DNA of 64,000 nucleotides from Bacteroidetes bacterium 37-13 (GTDB lineage Bacteria; Bacteroidota; Bacteroidia; Chitinophagales; LD1): NCBI GenBank assembly GCA_001897535.1, contig MKTC01000023.1, positions 1 to 64,000 of the forward strand, read 5' to 3'. Shown piece by piece: positions 8,768 to 19,460 of this stretch (position 1 is its first letter; each line of letters starts with the position of its first letter). The notes under the pieces were generated by a model. It saw only the letters and a program-made list of their open reading frames with translations, ran no database searches and was not told where the DNA came from. The position numbers and the translations under genes were made by a program.

Positions 8768-9817
8768 TTGAAAAAAATATTGTTAGCGCTTCCTGCTTTT
8801 GTGTTTTGGTGCATCACCGAATTGCGCAACTATTTTTTCGATAAAAAAGTAATAAAGCGCGTAACTTTTCAATTGCCTTTAATCGGAATTGGAAATTTGA
8901 ACATGGGCGGAACCGGCAAATCGCCTTTGGTGGAATGGCTGCTTGAAAATTTTTCACATGAATTTAAAATGGCAGTTTTAAGCCGCGGCTACGGAAGAAA
9001 ATCTCGAGGTTTTCAAGTGGTAGAAACTACTTCAAACTATAAACAAAGCGGTGACGAACCATTGCTTTTTAAGTGGAAATTTCCGCAAGTTCCGGTTTGC
9101 TTGAGCGAAGATAGAGTGGTTGGTGTGCCAATGCTGTTAGGCGAATTTCCGGAAACAGAAGCGATAATATTAGATGATGTTTTTCAGCATCGCGCCATAA
9201 AGCCGGGGTTAATGTTGCTCACCACCGAATACGAAAATTTATTTACGCGCGATTCTATTTTTCCATTGGGTTGGCTGCGCGAAGACAAAAAAAATTATCA
9301 CCGTGCCGATATAATTTTAGTAACCAAATGTCCTGAAAATCTTTCGCAACAAGAAGCCGATAAAATTAGAAATGAAATAAACCCCTTTCCGTATCAGCAG
9401 CTTTATTTTACTGCTTTTGAGTATGGGCAATTGAATGAATTAAACAATCAACCGCTTCCTGAAAAGTATAGCAATGTTTTGTTGCTCACAGGCATTGCAA
9501 ATGCTAAACCGCTACAAACTTTTTTCGAGAAATTTGGCAAAACAGTTTTTGAAATGAACTTTGCAGACCACCACAGTTTCAGTAAATACAATTTGGAGCA
9601 ACTACACGAAATGAAAATCAATCTACCTCCCGATACTATTATTGTTACTACCGAAAAAGATGCTGTGCGCTTGATAGAATTTAAAGAATGGTTTGTTCAA
9701 AATAAATTTCAATTATTTATACAGCCCGTTAGGCATCATTTTCTTTTTAATGCGGCACAAGAATTTTCAAATAATATTCGCACCTTTATTCAAGCAACTA
9801 CCGAAAAAAATTCTTGA
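8768..9817 (+). CDS. lpxK: tetraacyldisaccharide 4'-kinase
   Basis: GNLNMGGTGKSPLVEWL P-loop, LSRGYGRKSRGF, LDDVFQHR. Confidence 0.95.
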   Translation: MKKILLALPAFVFWCITELRNYFFDKKVIKRVTFQLPLIGIGNLNMGGTGKSPLVEWLLENFSHEFKMAVLSRGYGRKSRGFQVVETTSNYKQSGDEPLLFKWKFPQVPVCLSEDRVVGVPMLLGEFPETEAIILDDVFQHRAIKPGLMLLTTEYENLFTRDSIFPLGWLREDKKNYHRADIILVTKCPENLSQQEADKIRNEINPFPYQQLYFTAFEYGQLNELNNQPLPEKYSNVLLLTGIANAKPLQTFFEKFGKTVFEMNFADHHSFSKYNLEQLHEMKINLPPDTIIVTTEKDAVRLIEFKEWFVQNKFQLFIQPVRHHFLFNAAQEFSNNIRTFIQATTEKNS

Positions 9818-10641
9818 TGGAAAACATGTTAGAAAAGATAGAAGCTACTGCTTCGTTTATTAAAAAAAGAATAGAACAGAACTATAGCTGCGGCATCATT
9901 TTGGGTTCAGGTTTAGGCAACTTATCACAAGAAATTGATGTGCATTTGCAATTGCCTTATGAAGAAATTCCAAACTTTCCGGTATCAACAGTTCAAGGTC
10001 ATTCCGGAGCTTTAATTTTTGGAGAATTGGGAGGTAAAAATGTAATTGCCATGAGCGGCAGATTTCATTATTACGAAGGCTATTCGATGCAAGAAGTTGT
10101 TTTTCCTGTTCGCGTAATGAAAGCCTTGGGCGTGTCGCATTTGTTTGTTTCCAATGCTTCCGGTGGAATGAATGAAAATTTTGAGGTAGGAGATTTAATG
10201 ATTATTCGCGATCATATTTATTTGCAACCGGAGCACCCTTTGCGTGGCAGAAATGAAAATTCTTTAGGTCCGCGTTTTCCCAATATGAGCGAACCTTACA
10301 ATCGCGAAATGATAAGAATGGCATTAGACATTGCATTGGAAAACGATATTAAATGCCATACCGGAGTTTATGTTGGCGTGCAAGGCCCCACATTTGAAAC
10401 ACCTGCTGAATACAAAATGTATTTTCTAATTGGAGGCGATGCCGTAGGCATGAGCACCACACCGGAAGTAGTGGTTGCCAAACATGGCGGCATGGAAGTT
10501 TTTGCCATTTCGGTAATTAGCGATATGGGCTATCCACCAGAAAAAGCAGATGATGTGAGCCACGAATTTGTGCTTGAAAAAGCTAAGGCTGCCGAGCCAA
10601 GTATGCGAAAAATTATTGTTGAATTGCTGAAAAAGATTTGA
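9814..10641 (+). CDS. punA: purine-nucleoside phosphorylase
   Basis: GIILGSGLGNL, GRFHYYEGYSMQEV, GPTFETPAEYKM. Confidence 0.94.
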   Translation: MMENMLEKIEATASFIKKRIEQNYSCGIILGSGLGNLSQEIDVHLQLPYEEIPNFPVSTVQGHSGALIFGELGGKNVIAMSGRFHYYEGYSMQEVVFPVRVMKALGVSHLFVSNASGGMNENFEVGDLMIIRDHIYLQPEHPLRGRNENSLGPRFPNMSEPYNREMIRMALDIALENDIKCHTGVYVGVQGPTFETPAEYKMYFLIGGDAVGMSTTPEVVVAKHGGMEVFAISVISDMGYPPEKADDVSHEFVLEKAKAAEPSMRKIIVELLKKI

Positions 10642-12593
10642 GTTTAGTAACACATTTTTTTGGAGAAAAAATTAGTGCTATCAAGTATTTTAAATACTTG
10701 CAGAATGGTTTTCTTTTTGCCTTACTTTTTTTGTTTTCACAATTTGCAATTTCACAAACAGATTCAATTACAAAATCTAAATGGCGCTCCATTAATGATA
10801 CTTGGACACATTATTCCGAGCCTGATATTCGCTACGGCATAGATTCCAGTATCATAAATTTAGAAGAGTTCAATGCCATGCAGCGCAGCGGCAGCGAATA
10901 TTTGAATATTGGCAACACCGGAAGTGCGGCTTATCCATTAGTGTTTTCTCCTTTTCGGTTTAGAGGTTTTAATGTTGGCTTTAATCAGTTTGAAGCATAT
11001 CGCTATACGTTCGATAGCACTCGAATATATCATGTAATGCGTCCGTTTTCGCATATAGAATATATTGTAGGGCAAAAGGTAGAGCAGTATTTTAAAGGGA
11101 AATTTGCGGGGCAATTGAAGCAACAGTTTCAATTTGGTGTAGATTTTACACGCTACAACAGTCGCGGCACTTATGTGAATCAAAGTACAAACGTGAATGG
11201 TTTCACGCTTTACGGTTTTTATGAACCACCCAAACGGAATTATTCCATACAAACAATTCTATTGCTAAACCTTGCTAAGGTAAAAGAAAATGGCGGTGTT
11301 GATGATGTAGATGTGTTTGCAAAGAACAGTACATTTTTTACTAAAGAATTAGTGCCGGTAAAATCGCAGAATGCAAAAAATGATTACACCGAAGTGCGCT
11401 GGATGGCACGTGGTGCTTATCATTTCGGCAAGTATCAAAATATAAAGAAAGATACAGCAACATTAAAGATAAAAGTACCAACTTTTAAAATTGGTTATGA
11501 AATTGGCACAGGAATGCAGCGCTTTAAATATTTAGACCTTGCACCTGATTCTGCTTATTACGGTTCATTTTGGGCAGGCAAAGATTCTATTCGATACGAT
11601 TTGAATATTACTCATTTCTCGAATGCGGCATTCATGGAGTTTACGGGGCAGTTTGCTAAAAATGATACCGTAATAAAACAAACAAACTTCAGGGCTTCGG
11701 CTTCGCTGCATTACGATATTTATTCTATAAAAGAAATGTCGGGAAAGAATTGGTTTGGCAATTTTTATGTGAAAGGCGCAGTGCAAAATAACCCACTTGC
11801 AAAGTCGAAGATTCTCTATAAAGCGGCAGTGGAATATTATATGTTTGGCTATAACCAAAATGATTTATTGGTTGATGGAAGTGTAGGCTATAATTTCGGG
11901 AAGTTTGGTAGGGTAGAAGCGGTAGTAAATTATCACCTCACCGAAGCACCATTTATTTGGCAGCATTACAGTAGCCGAAGCGAATTGTGGTTAAATAATT
12001 TCCCAAAAAAAAACGTACTTTCCTTTGGCGGCAGCTATGGCTTTCAGCATAAGATAATTTCTGTTTTTGCCGATGCGAAGTATAATTATGTAAAGAATTG
12101 GTTCTATTTTAAATCTATTGCTTCGCCTTCGGTTGATAATGCCGATGCCAATATTTTAGTGTTGCATATTGGCAATAAATTTGGTATCAAAGGTTTTCAT
12201 TTAGATAATGATGTATGGTTTCAACCGGTGGTAAATAGCAACTCAATTCGTTTGCCAATGTGGGTTACACGCCATAGCATGTATTATGAAATGAGAATCT
12301 TTAAGAAGAAATTATGGTTTAGTACAGGTTTTGATTTGCGCTACAATAGCCCGTTTTTTGGTAATGAATATTTTCCTTTAACAGGGCAGTGGGTTTTACA
12401 AAATTCTAACCAACTAACTTTTTATCCGGTACTGGATTGGTTCTTAAATTTAAAAGTGAAATGGTTTAGAGTTACTGCAAAAGTTGCGAATATTAGTTCT
12501 GCTTTTGGGCCAAAAGGATATTACACTGCGCCAAATTATCCGGCAGCAGATTTAGCTTTTAAGATGGGTGTGGCTTGGCGCTTTTTTGAATAG
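10638..12593 (+). CDS. putative porin (outer-membrane beta-barrel)
   Basis: 651 aa, signal-like N-terminus, alternating aromatic beta-strand pattern, C-terminal ...FKMGVAWRFFE. Confidence 0.75.
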   Translation: MSLVTHFFGEKISAIKYFKYLQNGFLFALLFLFSQFAISQTDSITKSKWRSINDTWTHYSEPDIRYGIDSSIINLEEFNAMQRSGSEYLNIGNTGSAAYPLVFSPFRFRGFNVGFNQFEAYRYTFDSTRIYHVMRPFSHIEYIVGQKVEQYFKGKFAGQLKQQFQFGVDFTRYNSRGTYVNQSTNVNGFTLYGFYEPPKRNYSIQTILLLNLAKVKENGGVDDVDVFAKNSTFFTKELVPVKSQNAKNDYTEVRWMARGAYHFGKYQNIKKDTATLKIKVPTFKIGYEIGTGMQRFKYLDLAPDSAYYGSFWAGKDSIRYDLNITHFSNAAFMEFTGQFAKNDTVIKQTNFRASASLHYDIYSIKEMSGKNWFGNFYVKGAVQNNPLAKSKILYKAAVEYYMFGYNQNDLLVDGSVGYNFGKFGRVEAVVNYHLTEAPFIWQHYSSRSELWLNNFPKKNVLSFGGSYGFQHKIISVFADAKYNYVKNWFYFKSIASPSVDNADANILVLHIGNKFGIKGFHLDNDVWFQPVVNSNSIRLPMWVTRHSMYYEMRIFKKKLWFSTGFDLRYNSPFFGNEYFPLTGQWVLQNSNQLTFYPVLDWFLNLKVKWFRVTAKVANISSAFGPKGYYTAPNYPAADLAFKMGVAWRFFE

Positions 12594-12603
12594 TTTTTAA
12601 GTG

Positions 12604-13848
12604 CTATTCGTCTAAATTATATTCCTTAATTTTTCGGTACAAAGTTCTTTCCGAAATACCTAAATCCGCAGCCGCATCTCTACGTTTGTTACGATGTTTT
12701 TTTAGCGCTTTTACAATCAATTCGAGTTCTTTATCTACCAGCGATAGGTTTTCTTCTACTGTTTCATGTTCATGGAAAACAGTAGGCTTCTCGCTAATAA
12801 TTACTTGATGATTTTCGGGTGAAATAATTACCGGCTGCGGATTTATATTTCTTTGAAAAGCTACAGGCTCAGGAATACTTCTTTCTTCGAAAGAATTAGA
12901 AGAAACGCCACCTTTGGCAATATCGAAAACAAAATGTTTTAAATCGTTTAAATCTTTTTTTAAGTCAAAAATAAGTTTGTACAAAATTTCACGCTCAGTG
13001 AAACCGTTGCCGGAATTATTTTCAAATCCACCTGAATTTGATAACACTACAGGCAATTTATTTTCTGCAATATCAGGAACAATAGAAATGAGTTGAGCTG
13101 CTGAAATATCTCTTTCTGTGGCTAAAATGCTCACTTGTTCTGCTACATTTTTAAGCTGGCGCACATTGCCCGGCCAAGTATATTTTAAAATAAGTTGTTG
13201 TGCTTCCGGCATTAATCGAATAGGTGTTATTCTATGCCTTTCAGCAAAATCTATACAGAACTTTCTAAATAATAAACCAATGTCATCACCTCTTTCGCGA
13301 AGCGGTGGAATAAAAATAGGCACAGTGCTTAAGCGGTAATATAAATCTTCGCGAAAGCGGCCTGCACTTACTGCATGTTGTAAATTTACATTGGTTGCAG
13401 CTACTACTCGCACATCGGTTTTTATTACCTTGCTGGAACCTACGCGGATAAACTCTCCGGTTTCTAACACGCGCAATAAACGTGCTTGTGTTCCATGTGG
13501 CAATTCTCCAACTTCATCTAAAAAAATAGTTCCTCCAGCAACAGTTTCAAAGTAGCCTTTGCGTTGGTCGCTGGCTCCTGTAAACGAGCCTTTTTCGTGC
13601 CCAAACAATTCTGAATCTATTGTGCCTTCGGGTATTGCACCGCAGTTTACAGCAATAAACGGATTATGTTTTCGACTTCCTAACTGGTGAATAATTTGTG
13701 AAAAAACTTCTTTTCCCACACCGCTTTCACCTGTAATGAGTACAGTGAGATTGGTAGATGCCACGCGCTCTGCAATACTTATTGCATGGTTGAGTGCAGG
13801 TGCATTTCCAATTATTCCGAAACGGTTTTTAATAGTTTGTAACTCCAT
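12604..13848 (-). CDS. sigma-54-dependent Fis-family transcriptional regulator (AAA+), no receiver domain
   Basis: GESGVGKEVFSQIIH, GAIPEGTIDSELFGHEKGSFTGA, C-terminal RRDAAADLGISERTLYRKIKEYNL. Confidence 0.95.
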   Translation of the reverse strand: MELQTIKNRFGIIGNAPALNHAISIAERVASTNLTVLITGESGVGKEVFSQIIHQLGSRKHNPFIAVNCGAIPEGTIDSELFGHEKGSFTGASDQRKGYFETVAGGTIFLDEVGELPHGTQARLLRVLETGEFIRVGSSKVIKTDVRVVAATNVNLQHAVSAGRFREDLYYRLSTVPIFIPPLRERGDDIGLLFRKFCIDFAERHRITPIRLMPEAQQLILKYTWPGNVRQLKNVAEQVSILATERDISAAQLISIVPDIAENKLPVVLSNSGGFENNSGNGFTEREILYKLIFDLKKDLNDLKHFVFDIAKGGVSSNSFEERSIPEPVAFQRNINPQPVIISPENHQVIISEKPTVFHEHETVEENLSLVDKELELIVKALKKHRNKRRDAAADLGISERTLYRKIKEYNLDE

Positions 13849-14019
13849 AAACAGTTGTGCAAACCAATCGAAACTTTTTTATAGTGCAAAATATCGTTGC
13901 ACTTTATAGTAATTTAATGTAGTAAATGCAGTTTGTCATTTTATTGTCATTTTAAATGATGTTAAGGGATTTGAGCAATACTACTTCCTGCTATATCTTC
14001 GCTTAAAATTCTAAAGGAA

Positions 14020-14484
14020 ATGAACAAAGTTTTACTTGCACTTACTTTATTTTTAGCTACTTCACTTGTGTCTCAAGCACAAGAAAAAAAAGTGGAAACC
14101 AAAGCAAATCCAAATGCTCCGGTGTTTAAATTTCAAGAGGAAATTTTTGACTTTGGCGAAATTCCCGAAGGTCCGCAAGTAACACACGAATTTAAGTTTA
14201 AAAATATTGGTAAAGAGCCATTGGTACTTGCAAATGTGAAAGCAAGTTGTGGTTGCACTACACCAAGTTGGCCAAAAGAACCGGTATTGCCCGGCAAAGA
14301 ATCTTCTGTAACAGCAACTTACAATACTCAAGGCCGCGTTGGTCCGTTCACTAAAGCTATTTCTATTACTTCAAACGCCAGCGAAGCAGTAAAAGTTATT
14401 TCCATAAAAGGAACTGTTCTTAGCCCTGAACAAGAAAAATCTGTTCCTGTGAAAACGCCTGCTCTAATGATGGCTCCAAAGTAG
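14020..14484 (+). CDS. DUF1573 domain-containing protein
   Basis: FDFGEIPEGPQVTHEFKFKNIGKEPLVLANVKASCGCTTPSWPKEPVLPG. Confidence 0.92.
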   Translation: MNKVLLALTLFLATSLVSQAQEKKVETKANPNAPVFKFQEEIFDFGEIPEGPQVTHEFKFKNIGKEPLVLANVKASCGCTTPSWPKEPVLPGKESSVTATYNTQGRVGPFTKAISITSNASEAVKVISIKGTVLSPEQEKSVPVKTPALMMAPK

Positions 14485-14615
14485 TCCGCTACTTTTTCTA
14501 ACTGTTTTTTGGAGGAATATTTTGGGAATAATTTAAAAGTTGCGTTTTAAATTATTAGAATATTTATCTGCTCCTAAATTAGCTTTGCGTTTTGCAAAAT
14601 GGCTAAAAATTAGGT

Positions 14616-15749
14616 ATGCAAACTGAAGATAGATTTACAATAATAGGAGCGGGAATAGGCGGACTCACAGCCGCTTTGGCATTAAAGCAAGCTGGGCTTC
14701 AACCATTGATTTATGAAAGCGCTCCCGAAATAAAACCGGTTGGAGCCGGTATTCTTTTAGCAAGCAATGCCATGCAAGTTTTTGATAAATTGGGTGTGCG
14801 CGGTAAAATTGAAAATGCAGGCTGCAAAGTTTCAAAAATTAGAATTACAGATGCAAAACTCACTACAATTTCAGAATCGGAACTTGAGAAATTTGAACAG
14901 CAATTTGGTGTTTACAATGTTGCCATTCATCGTGCTGATTTGCAGAAAATTTTGGCTGAAGAAATTGGGTTTCAAAATATTCAACTTTCAAAAAGGCTAT
15001 TAAATATAGAAAGCGGAAACACGTTGAAACTAATATTCGATTATGGAACTTCTGTGCAAAGCGATGTTGTGATAGCTGCTGATGGCATAAAATCTTTGGT
15101 GAGAAATAAAGTTTTCAATACTGGCACTTTAAGAGATTCTACACAGAGATGTTGGCGTGGTGTTTGTGAAATTGAATTGCCTACGAACTACAATCAAGTT
15201 GCTATTGAAGCATGGGGAAAAGGCAAACGTTTCGGGTTTGTGAAGATTAGCGAGAAGAAAATTTATTGGTATGCAGTTATCAATGAATCGCTGATGCGGA
15301 AAGCAAGCCTTGGAGAGTTATTTCAAGAATTTCATGAAGATGTTTTACATATTATTTCACGAACTCCGGAAGATAAAATTTTTTATAGTGAAATATTTGA
15401 TTTGCAACCAATAACACAGTGGCAAAAAGGAAAGGTCTGTTTACTGGGTGATGCAGCGCACGCAACAACTCCCAACATGGGGCAAGGTGCTTGCCAAGCA
15501 ATAGAAGATGCGTACACACTCGGTAAATTGTTTCAAGAAGCGAAAAGCACAGAAGATGTTTTTGCCAAGTATGAAAAACTCCGAATAAAAAAGGCACACT
15601 TTGTAGTAAACACAAGTTGGCAAATTGGCAAAATTGCACACTATGAAAATGACTTTGCTATTTGGTTTAGAAATTTCATTGTGAAGTCAATTCCTAAATC
15701 AATAAACGAAAAGCAGCTTCAAAAAGTTTTTGATATTAGCTATGTGTAG
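14616..15749 (+). CDS. FAD-dependent monooxygenase
   Basis: GAGIGGLTAALALKQAG Rossmann motif; LLGDAAHATTPNMGQGACQAIEDA. Confidence 0.92.
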   Translation: MQTEDRFTIIGAGIGGLTAALALKQAGLQPLIYESAPEIKPVGAGILLASNAMQVFDKLGVRGKIENAGCKVSKIRITDAKLTTISESELEKFEQQFGVYNVAIHRADLQKILAEEIGFQNIQLSKRLLNIESGNTLKLIFDYGTSVQSDVVIAADGIKSLVRNKVFNTGTLRDSTQRCWRGVCEIELPTNYNQVAIEAWGKGKRFGFVKISEKKIYWYAVINESLMRKASLGELFQEFHEDVLHIISRTPEDKIFYSEIFDLQPITQWQKGKVCLLGDAAHATTPNMGQGACQAIEDAYTLGKLFQEAKSTEDVFAKYEKLRIKKAHFVVNTSWQIGKIAHYENDFAIWFRNFIVKSIPKSINEKQLQKVFDISYV

Positions 15750-15961
15750 AAAGTGATGCAGGAGTATATTGTAATTTCTACTTTGCTTGATATTTTGAAA
15801 ATTATCTTTTTGTAATTTCTTGAATAACAGTTTGCGACTCGCTCAAAAACAAGCAATTCTATTTTATGTTTGTTAGGCGAAAGCGAACCAACAATCTTTC
15901 TTAATTCTTAGGCGCTGTAATTGCCAAACATTACATTAGCACTTTCATAAAAAGAATACCA

Positions 15962-16312
15962 ATGGATAGCAGGCGACAACAAAAAATAGGAATGTTAATG
16001 AAGGAAGAATTTTCTTCTTTATTAAATAAAGATTACAAAGTTCTTTTTGGCAAAGGTTTAATAAGTGTAACAAACGTAAAAGTTACATCAGACCTTTCTA
16101 TTGCACGATTTTACTTGAGCATTTTTAATGTTGAAGATAAGGAAGAAACGCTTAAGAGATTTAGAGAACTCACTGCTGAATTTAGAGGAAAGTTGGGAGG
16201 AAAACTCCGCCATCAGTTGCGCAAAATTCCTGAATTTGAGTTTTATATAGATGAAACTTTAGATTATGTATTTCACATGGAGCAAGTGCTTAAAGATTTG
16301 AAAAAAGAATAA
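15962..16312 (+). CDS. rbfA: 30S ribosome-binding factor RbfA
   Basis: 116 aa, RRQQKIGMLMKEEFSSLL...HQLRKIPEFEFYIDETLDY. Confidence 0.93.
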   Translation: MDSRRQQKIGMLMKEEFSSLLNKDYKVLFGKGLISVTNVKVTSDLSIARFYLSIFNVEDKEETLKRFRELTAEFRGKLGGKLRHQLRKIPEFEFYIDETLDYVFHMEQVLKDLKKE

Positions 16313-16352
16313 AGCAACTTGGCTTTTACAAAATATTATTGCTTAAATTATC

Positions 16353-18182
16353 ATGGCTGAAAAAATAAAATCAATAGTCATAAAATTTGCCGGAGATAGC
16401 GGTGATGGCATGCAGCTAACCGGCACTAACTTTACCACAAACGCTGCACTTTTTGGAAATGATATTGCTACCTTTCCGGATTTCCCTGCCGAAATTCGTG
16501 CACCACAAGGAACTTTGCCGGGCGTTTCGGGTTTTCAACTGCATTTTGGAAGTGTAGAAGTGGATAGCCCGGGCGATAACTGCGATGTGTTGGTAGCCAT
16601 GAATGCTGCGGCTTTAAAAACGAATTTAAAGCAGCTTAAAAAGGGCGGTTTAATTATTGTAGATACTGCTGGTTTCGAATCGAAAAATTTGAAACTTGCG
16701 GGCTATGCACCAGATCAAAATCCTATCGAAAATGATACGCTTTCTAAATACCAACTGCAAAAAATTGATGTAACTAAACTTACAAAAGAAACCTTGGTAG
16801 ATAGCGGCTTAGACGGTAAAAGTGTGAGCCGTTGCAAAAACATGTTTGTGTTGGGCTATGTATATTGGATTTTTGGAAGGAGTTTACAAAGCACTATTGA
16901 TGAAATTACTAGAGCATTCACCAAAAAACCGGAGCTGCGCGATGCCAACATTCAAGTTTTAAAAGCTGGATTTAATTTCGGAGAAACCGTTGAAACGGTT
17001 GCGCATAAAGTAGAAGTTGCTCCCGCAAAAAGAGAGTCTGGAACGTATAGAAATATTATTGGAAATCACGCCACAGCATTAGGTTTAATAGCGGCTTCAG
17101 TAAAGAGCAAATTGTCACTTTTTTATGGAACTTATCCCATCACTCCGGCATCAGAAATTTTACATGAATTAGCAAAGCATAAAAACTTTGGCGTAGTTAC
17201 TTTCCAAGCAGAAGATGAAATTGCGGCTGTGGCTGCAACTATTGGCGCTTCGTTTGGTGGCAGCTTAGGCGTAACAGGAACTTCAGGTCCGGGTTTAGCT
17301 TTAAAAGGTGAAAGCATTTCGTTAGCTGTTTCGCTCGAACTGCCTTTGGTAGTAATTGATGTGCAGCGCGCAGGGCCAAGTACGGGAATGCCCACAAAAA
17401 CAGAGCAAGCAGATTTGCTTTTTGCAATGTATGGAAGACACGGAGAAGCGCCTTTGCCGATTATCGCAGCAAAGTCTCCGGCAGACTGTTTCGAGGCAAG
17501 TTTTGAAGCCTGCAAAATAGCACTTCAACATACTACTCCGGTAATACTTTTAACTGATGGTTATGTTGCGAATAGTTCAGAACCTTGGAAATTTCCTACT
17601 GAAAAAGAATTGCAGGAAATAAAAGTTGAATACGTAACGGAGTTGAATGATGAAACATTTCTGCCGTATAAGCGCGATGAAAAATTAGCAAGAAATATTG
17701 CACTGCCCGGCACTAAAGGTTTAGAGCATCGCATTGGCGGATTGGAAAAAGAAGACCTTACCGGAAATATTTCTTACGACCCGCAAAACCACGAAACAAT
17801 GGTTCGCAACCGTGCCAAAAAGGTAAAAATGATTGCCAATTATATTCCTGAATTAGAAGTTGAATTGGGAAATAAAAAAGGCAAAGTTTTAGTGTTAGGC
17901 TGGGGAGGAACTTATGGCTCAATTCGTGCTGCGGTGAAGCAAGCAATAAGCGAAGGTAAAGATGTTTCTCATGCGCACATTCGTTATTTGAATCCGTTTC
18001 CGAAAAACACTTTGGAGTTGCTAAATAGTTTTGAGCATGTACTTGTTGCAGAAATAAATACAGGGCAGTTGGCGCATTTGCTCAAAGCAGAATTTTTGCT
18101 TCATGTAAACTCATTTACAAAAGTGCAAGGGCAACCATTTGCGAAACATGAGGTTTATGAAGCCATTTCAAAGTTTTTTTAA
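16353..18182 (+). CDS. korA: 2-oxoacid:acceptor oxidoreductase subunit alpha (gamma-alpha fusion)
   Basis: FAGDSGDGMQLTG...; YPITPASEILHELA; TSGPGLALKGE. Confidence 0.93.
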   Translation: MAEKIKSIVIKFAGDSGDGMQLTGTNFTTNAALFGNDIATFPDFPAEIRAPQGTLPGVSGFQLHFGSVEVDSPGDNCDVLVAMNAAALKTNLKQLKKGGLIIVDTAGFESKNLKLAGYAPDQNPIENDTLSKYQLQKIDVTKLTKETLVDSGLDGKSVSRCKNMFVLGYVYWIFGRSLQSTIDEITRAFTKKPELRDANIQVLKAGFNFGETVETVAHKVEVAPAKRESGTYRNIIGNHATALGLIAASVKSKLSLFYGTYPITPASEILHELAKHKNFGVVTFQAEDEIAAVAATIGASFGGSLGVTGTSGPGLALKGESISLAVSLELPLVVIDVQRAGPSTGMPTKTEQADLLFAMYGRHGEAPLPIIAAKSPADCFEASFEACKIALQHTTPVILLTDGYVANSSEPWKFPTEKELQEIKVEYVTELNDETFLPYKRDEKLARNIALPGTKGLEHRIGGLEKEDLTGNISYDPQNHETMVRNRAKKVKMIANYIPELEVELGNKKGKVLVLGWGGTYGSIRAAVKQAISEGKDVSHAHIRYLNPFPKNTLELLNSFEHVLVAEINTGQLAHLLKAEFLLHVNSFTKVQGQPFAKHEVYEAISKFF

Positions 18183-18194
18183 TACTTTCATCTT

Positions 18195-19418
18195 GTGATT
18201 GAGTTTAAAATTGCATGGCGTTATCTTTTTTCTAAAAAGCGTGTAAATGTCATCAATATTATCAGTTACATCAGCATGTTGGGAATGGGCGTTGGCGCAT
18301 TCGCTCTCATCGTTGTGCTCAGTGTTTTCAATGGTTTTGAAGGGTTAATAAAAGATTTGCATCAGGCTTTTTATCCTGAAATAATTATTTCGCCCGCTCA
18401 CGGAAAATTTATTGAATATGACTCTTTGGTAGTAAAAAAAATTGCTACTGATGCGAAGGTTGCAAAAGTTGCAACTGTGTTAGAAGAGAATGCCTATTTG
18501 GAATATGCTGATAGAGCAACGATTGCCACCATAAAAGGCGTGGATAATAATTATTTGCAAACAAATAGTATTAAGAATCATATCCGCAATGGAATTTTTT
18601 TAACGCACGAAGGCACACAAGAATACGCTGTGCTTGGCGCAAACCTTAATACAGCATTAAATGTGAGTTTGCAAAATAGTTTAGAGCCACTTAAAATTAG
18701 TGTGCCTAAAAATACTTCTGCAACTGTTTTTTTACCGGAAGATGCGTTCAATTCTATCTACGTTTTTGTTTCGGGTATTTTTAGCGTGCAGCAAGAGTTT
18801 GATTCAAAATATATTTTTGTTTCCTTACAAACTGCGCGTGATTTAATTGGTGATGAAACTGCTGTTTCTGCTTACGAAGTAAAAATGAAACGCAACACTA
18901 ATCCTGAAAAATTTAAAGTGCAAATTCAGGAGCAATTAGGAAGTGATTATACTGTGAAAACGCGCGATGAAGTGAATGCAACTTTGTATCGCGTAGTAAA
19001 AATAGAACGTTGGGCAGTTTATGCTATTCTCACTTTTATTTTACTTATTATTTCATTTAATATTTTGGGTTCATTGGCAATGCTTGGCATAGAAAAACAA
19101 CGCGATATTTCTATTCTTAAAGCAATGGGAGCTACATCTGCACAAGTACGAAATGTATTTTTGTTAGAAGGCACATTTGCTGGATTGCTGGGAGGTTGCA
19201 TTGGTGTATTACTCGGCTTGTTGGTTTGTATTTTGCAACAGCAATACGGTTTTATTAAATTGGCTCAAGGTGGAGCATCATTTGTGGTTGATGCTTATCC
19301 GGTTAAAATTGTTTCGGGTGATATTTTGCTGAGTTTAATTACGGTGGCAGTCATCAGCACTTTTGCTGCACTCATTCCGGCTGTTAAAGCTTCGCGCCAA
19401 GCGATTAGTTTTTCATAA
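18195..19418 (+). CDS. FtsX/LolE-type ABC transporter permease
   Basis: ISYISMLGMGVGAFALIVVLSVFNGFEGLI; EKQRDISILKAMGAT. Confidence 0.9.
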   Translation: MIEFKIAWRYLFSKKRVNVINIISYISMLGMGVGAFALIVVLSVFNGFEGLIKDLHQAFYPEIIISPAHGKFIEYDSLVVKKIATDAKVAKVATVLEENAYLEYADRATIATIKGVDNNYLQTNSIKNHIRNGIFLTHEGTQEYAVLGANLNTALNVSLQNSLEPLKISVPKNTSATVFLPEDAFNSIYVFVSGIFSVQQEFDSKYIFVSLQTARDLIGDETAVSAYEVKMKRNTNPEKFKVQIQEQLGSDYTVKTRDEVNATLYRVVKIERWAVYAILTFILLIISFNILGSLAMLGIEKQRDISILKAMGATSAQVRNVFLLEGTFAGLLGGCIGVLLGLLVCILQQQYGFIKLAQGGASFVVDAYPVKIVSGDILLSLITVAVISTFAALIPAVKASRQAISFS

Positions 19419-19460
19419 TCGTAAATTCAATATTTTCAGTTTAGAAACGTTTATTGATTT

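Noticed and set aside
17132-17531. Several antisense ORFs within korA
   Set aside because: Antisense to a conserved core gene, mutually overlapping, no domain signatures.
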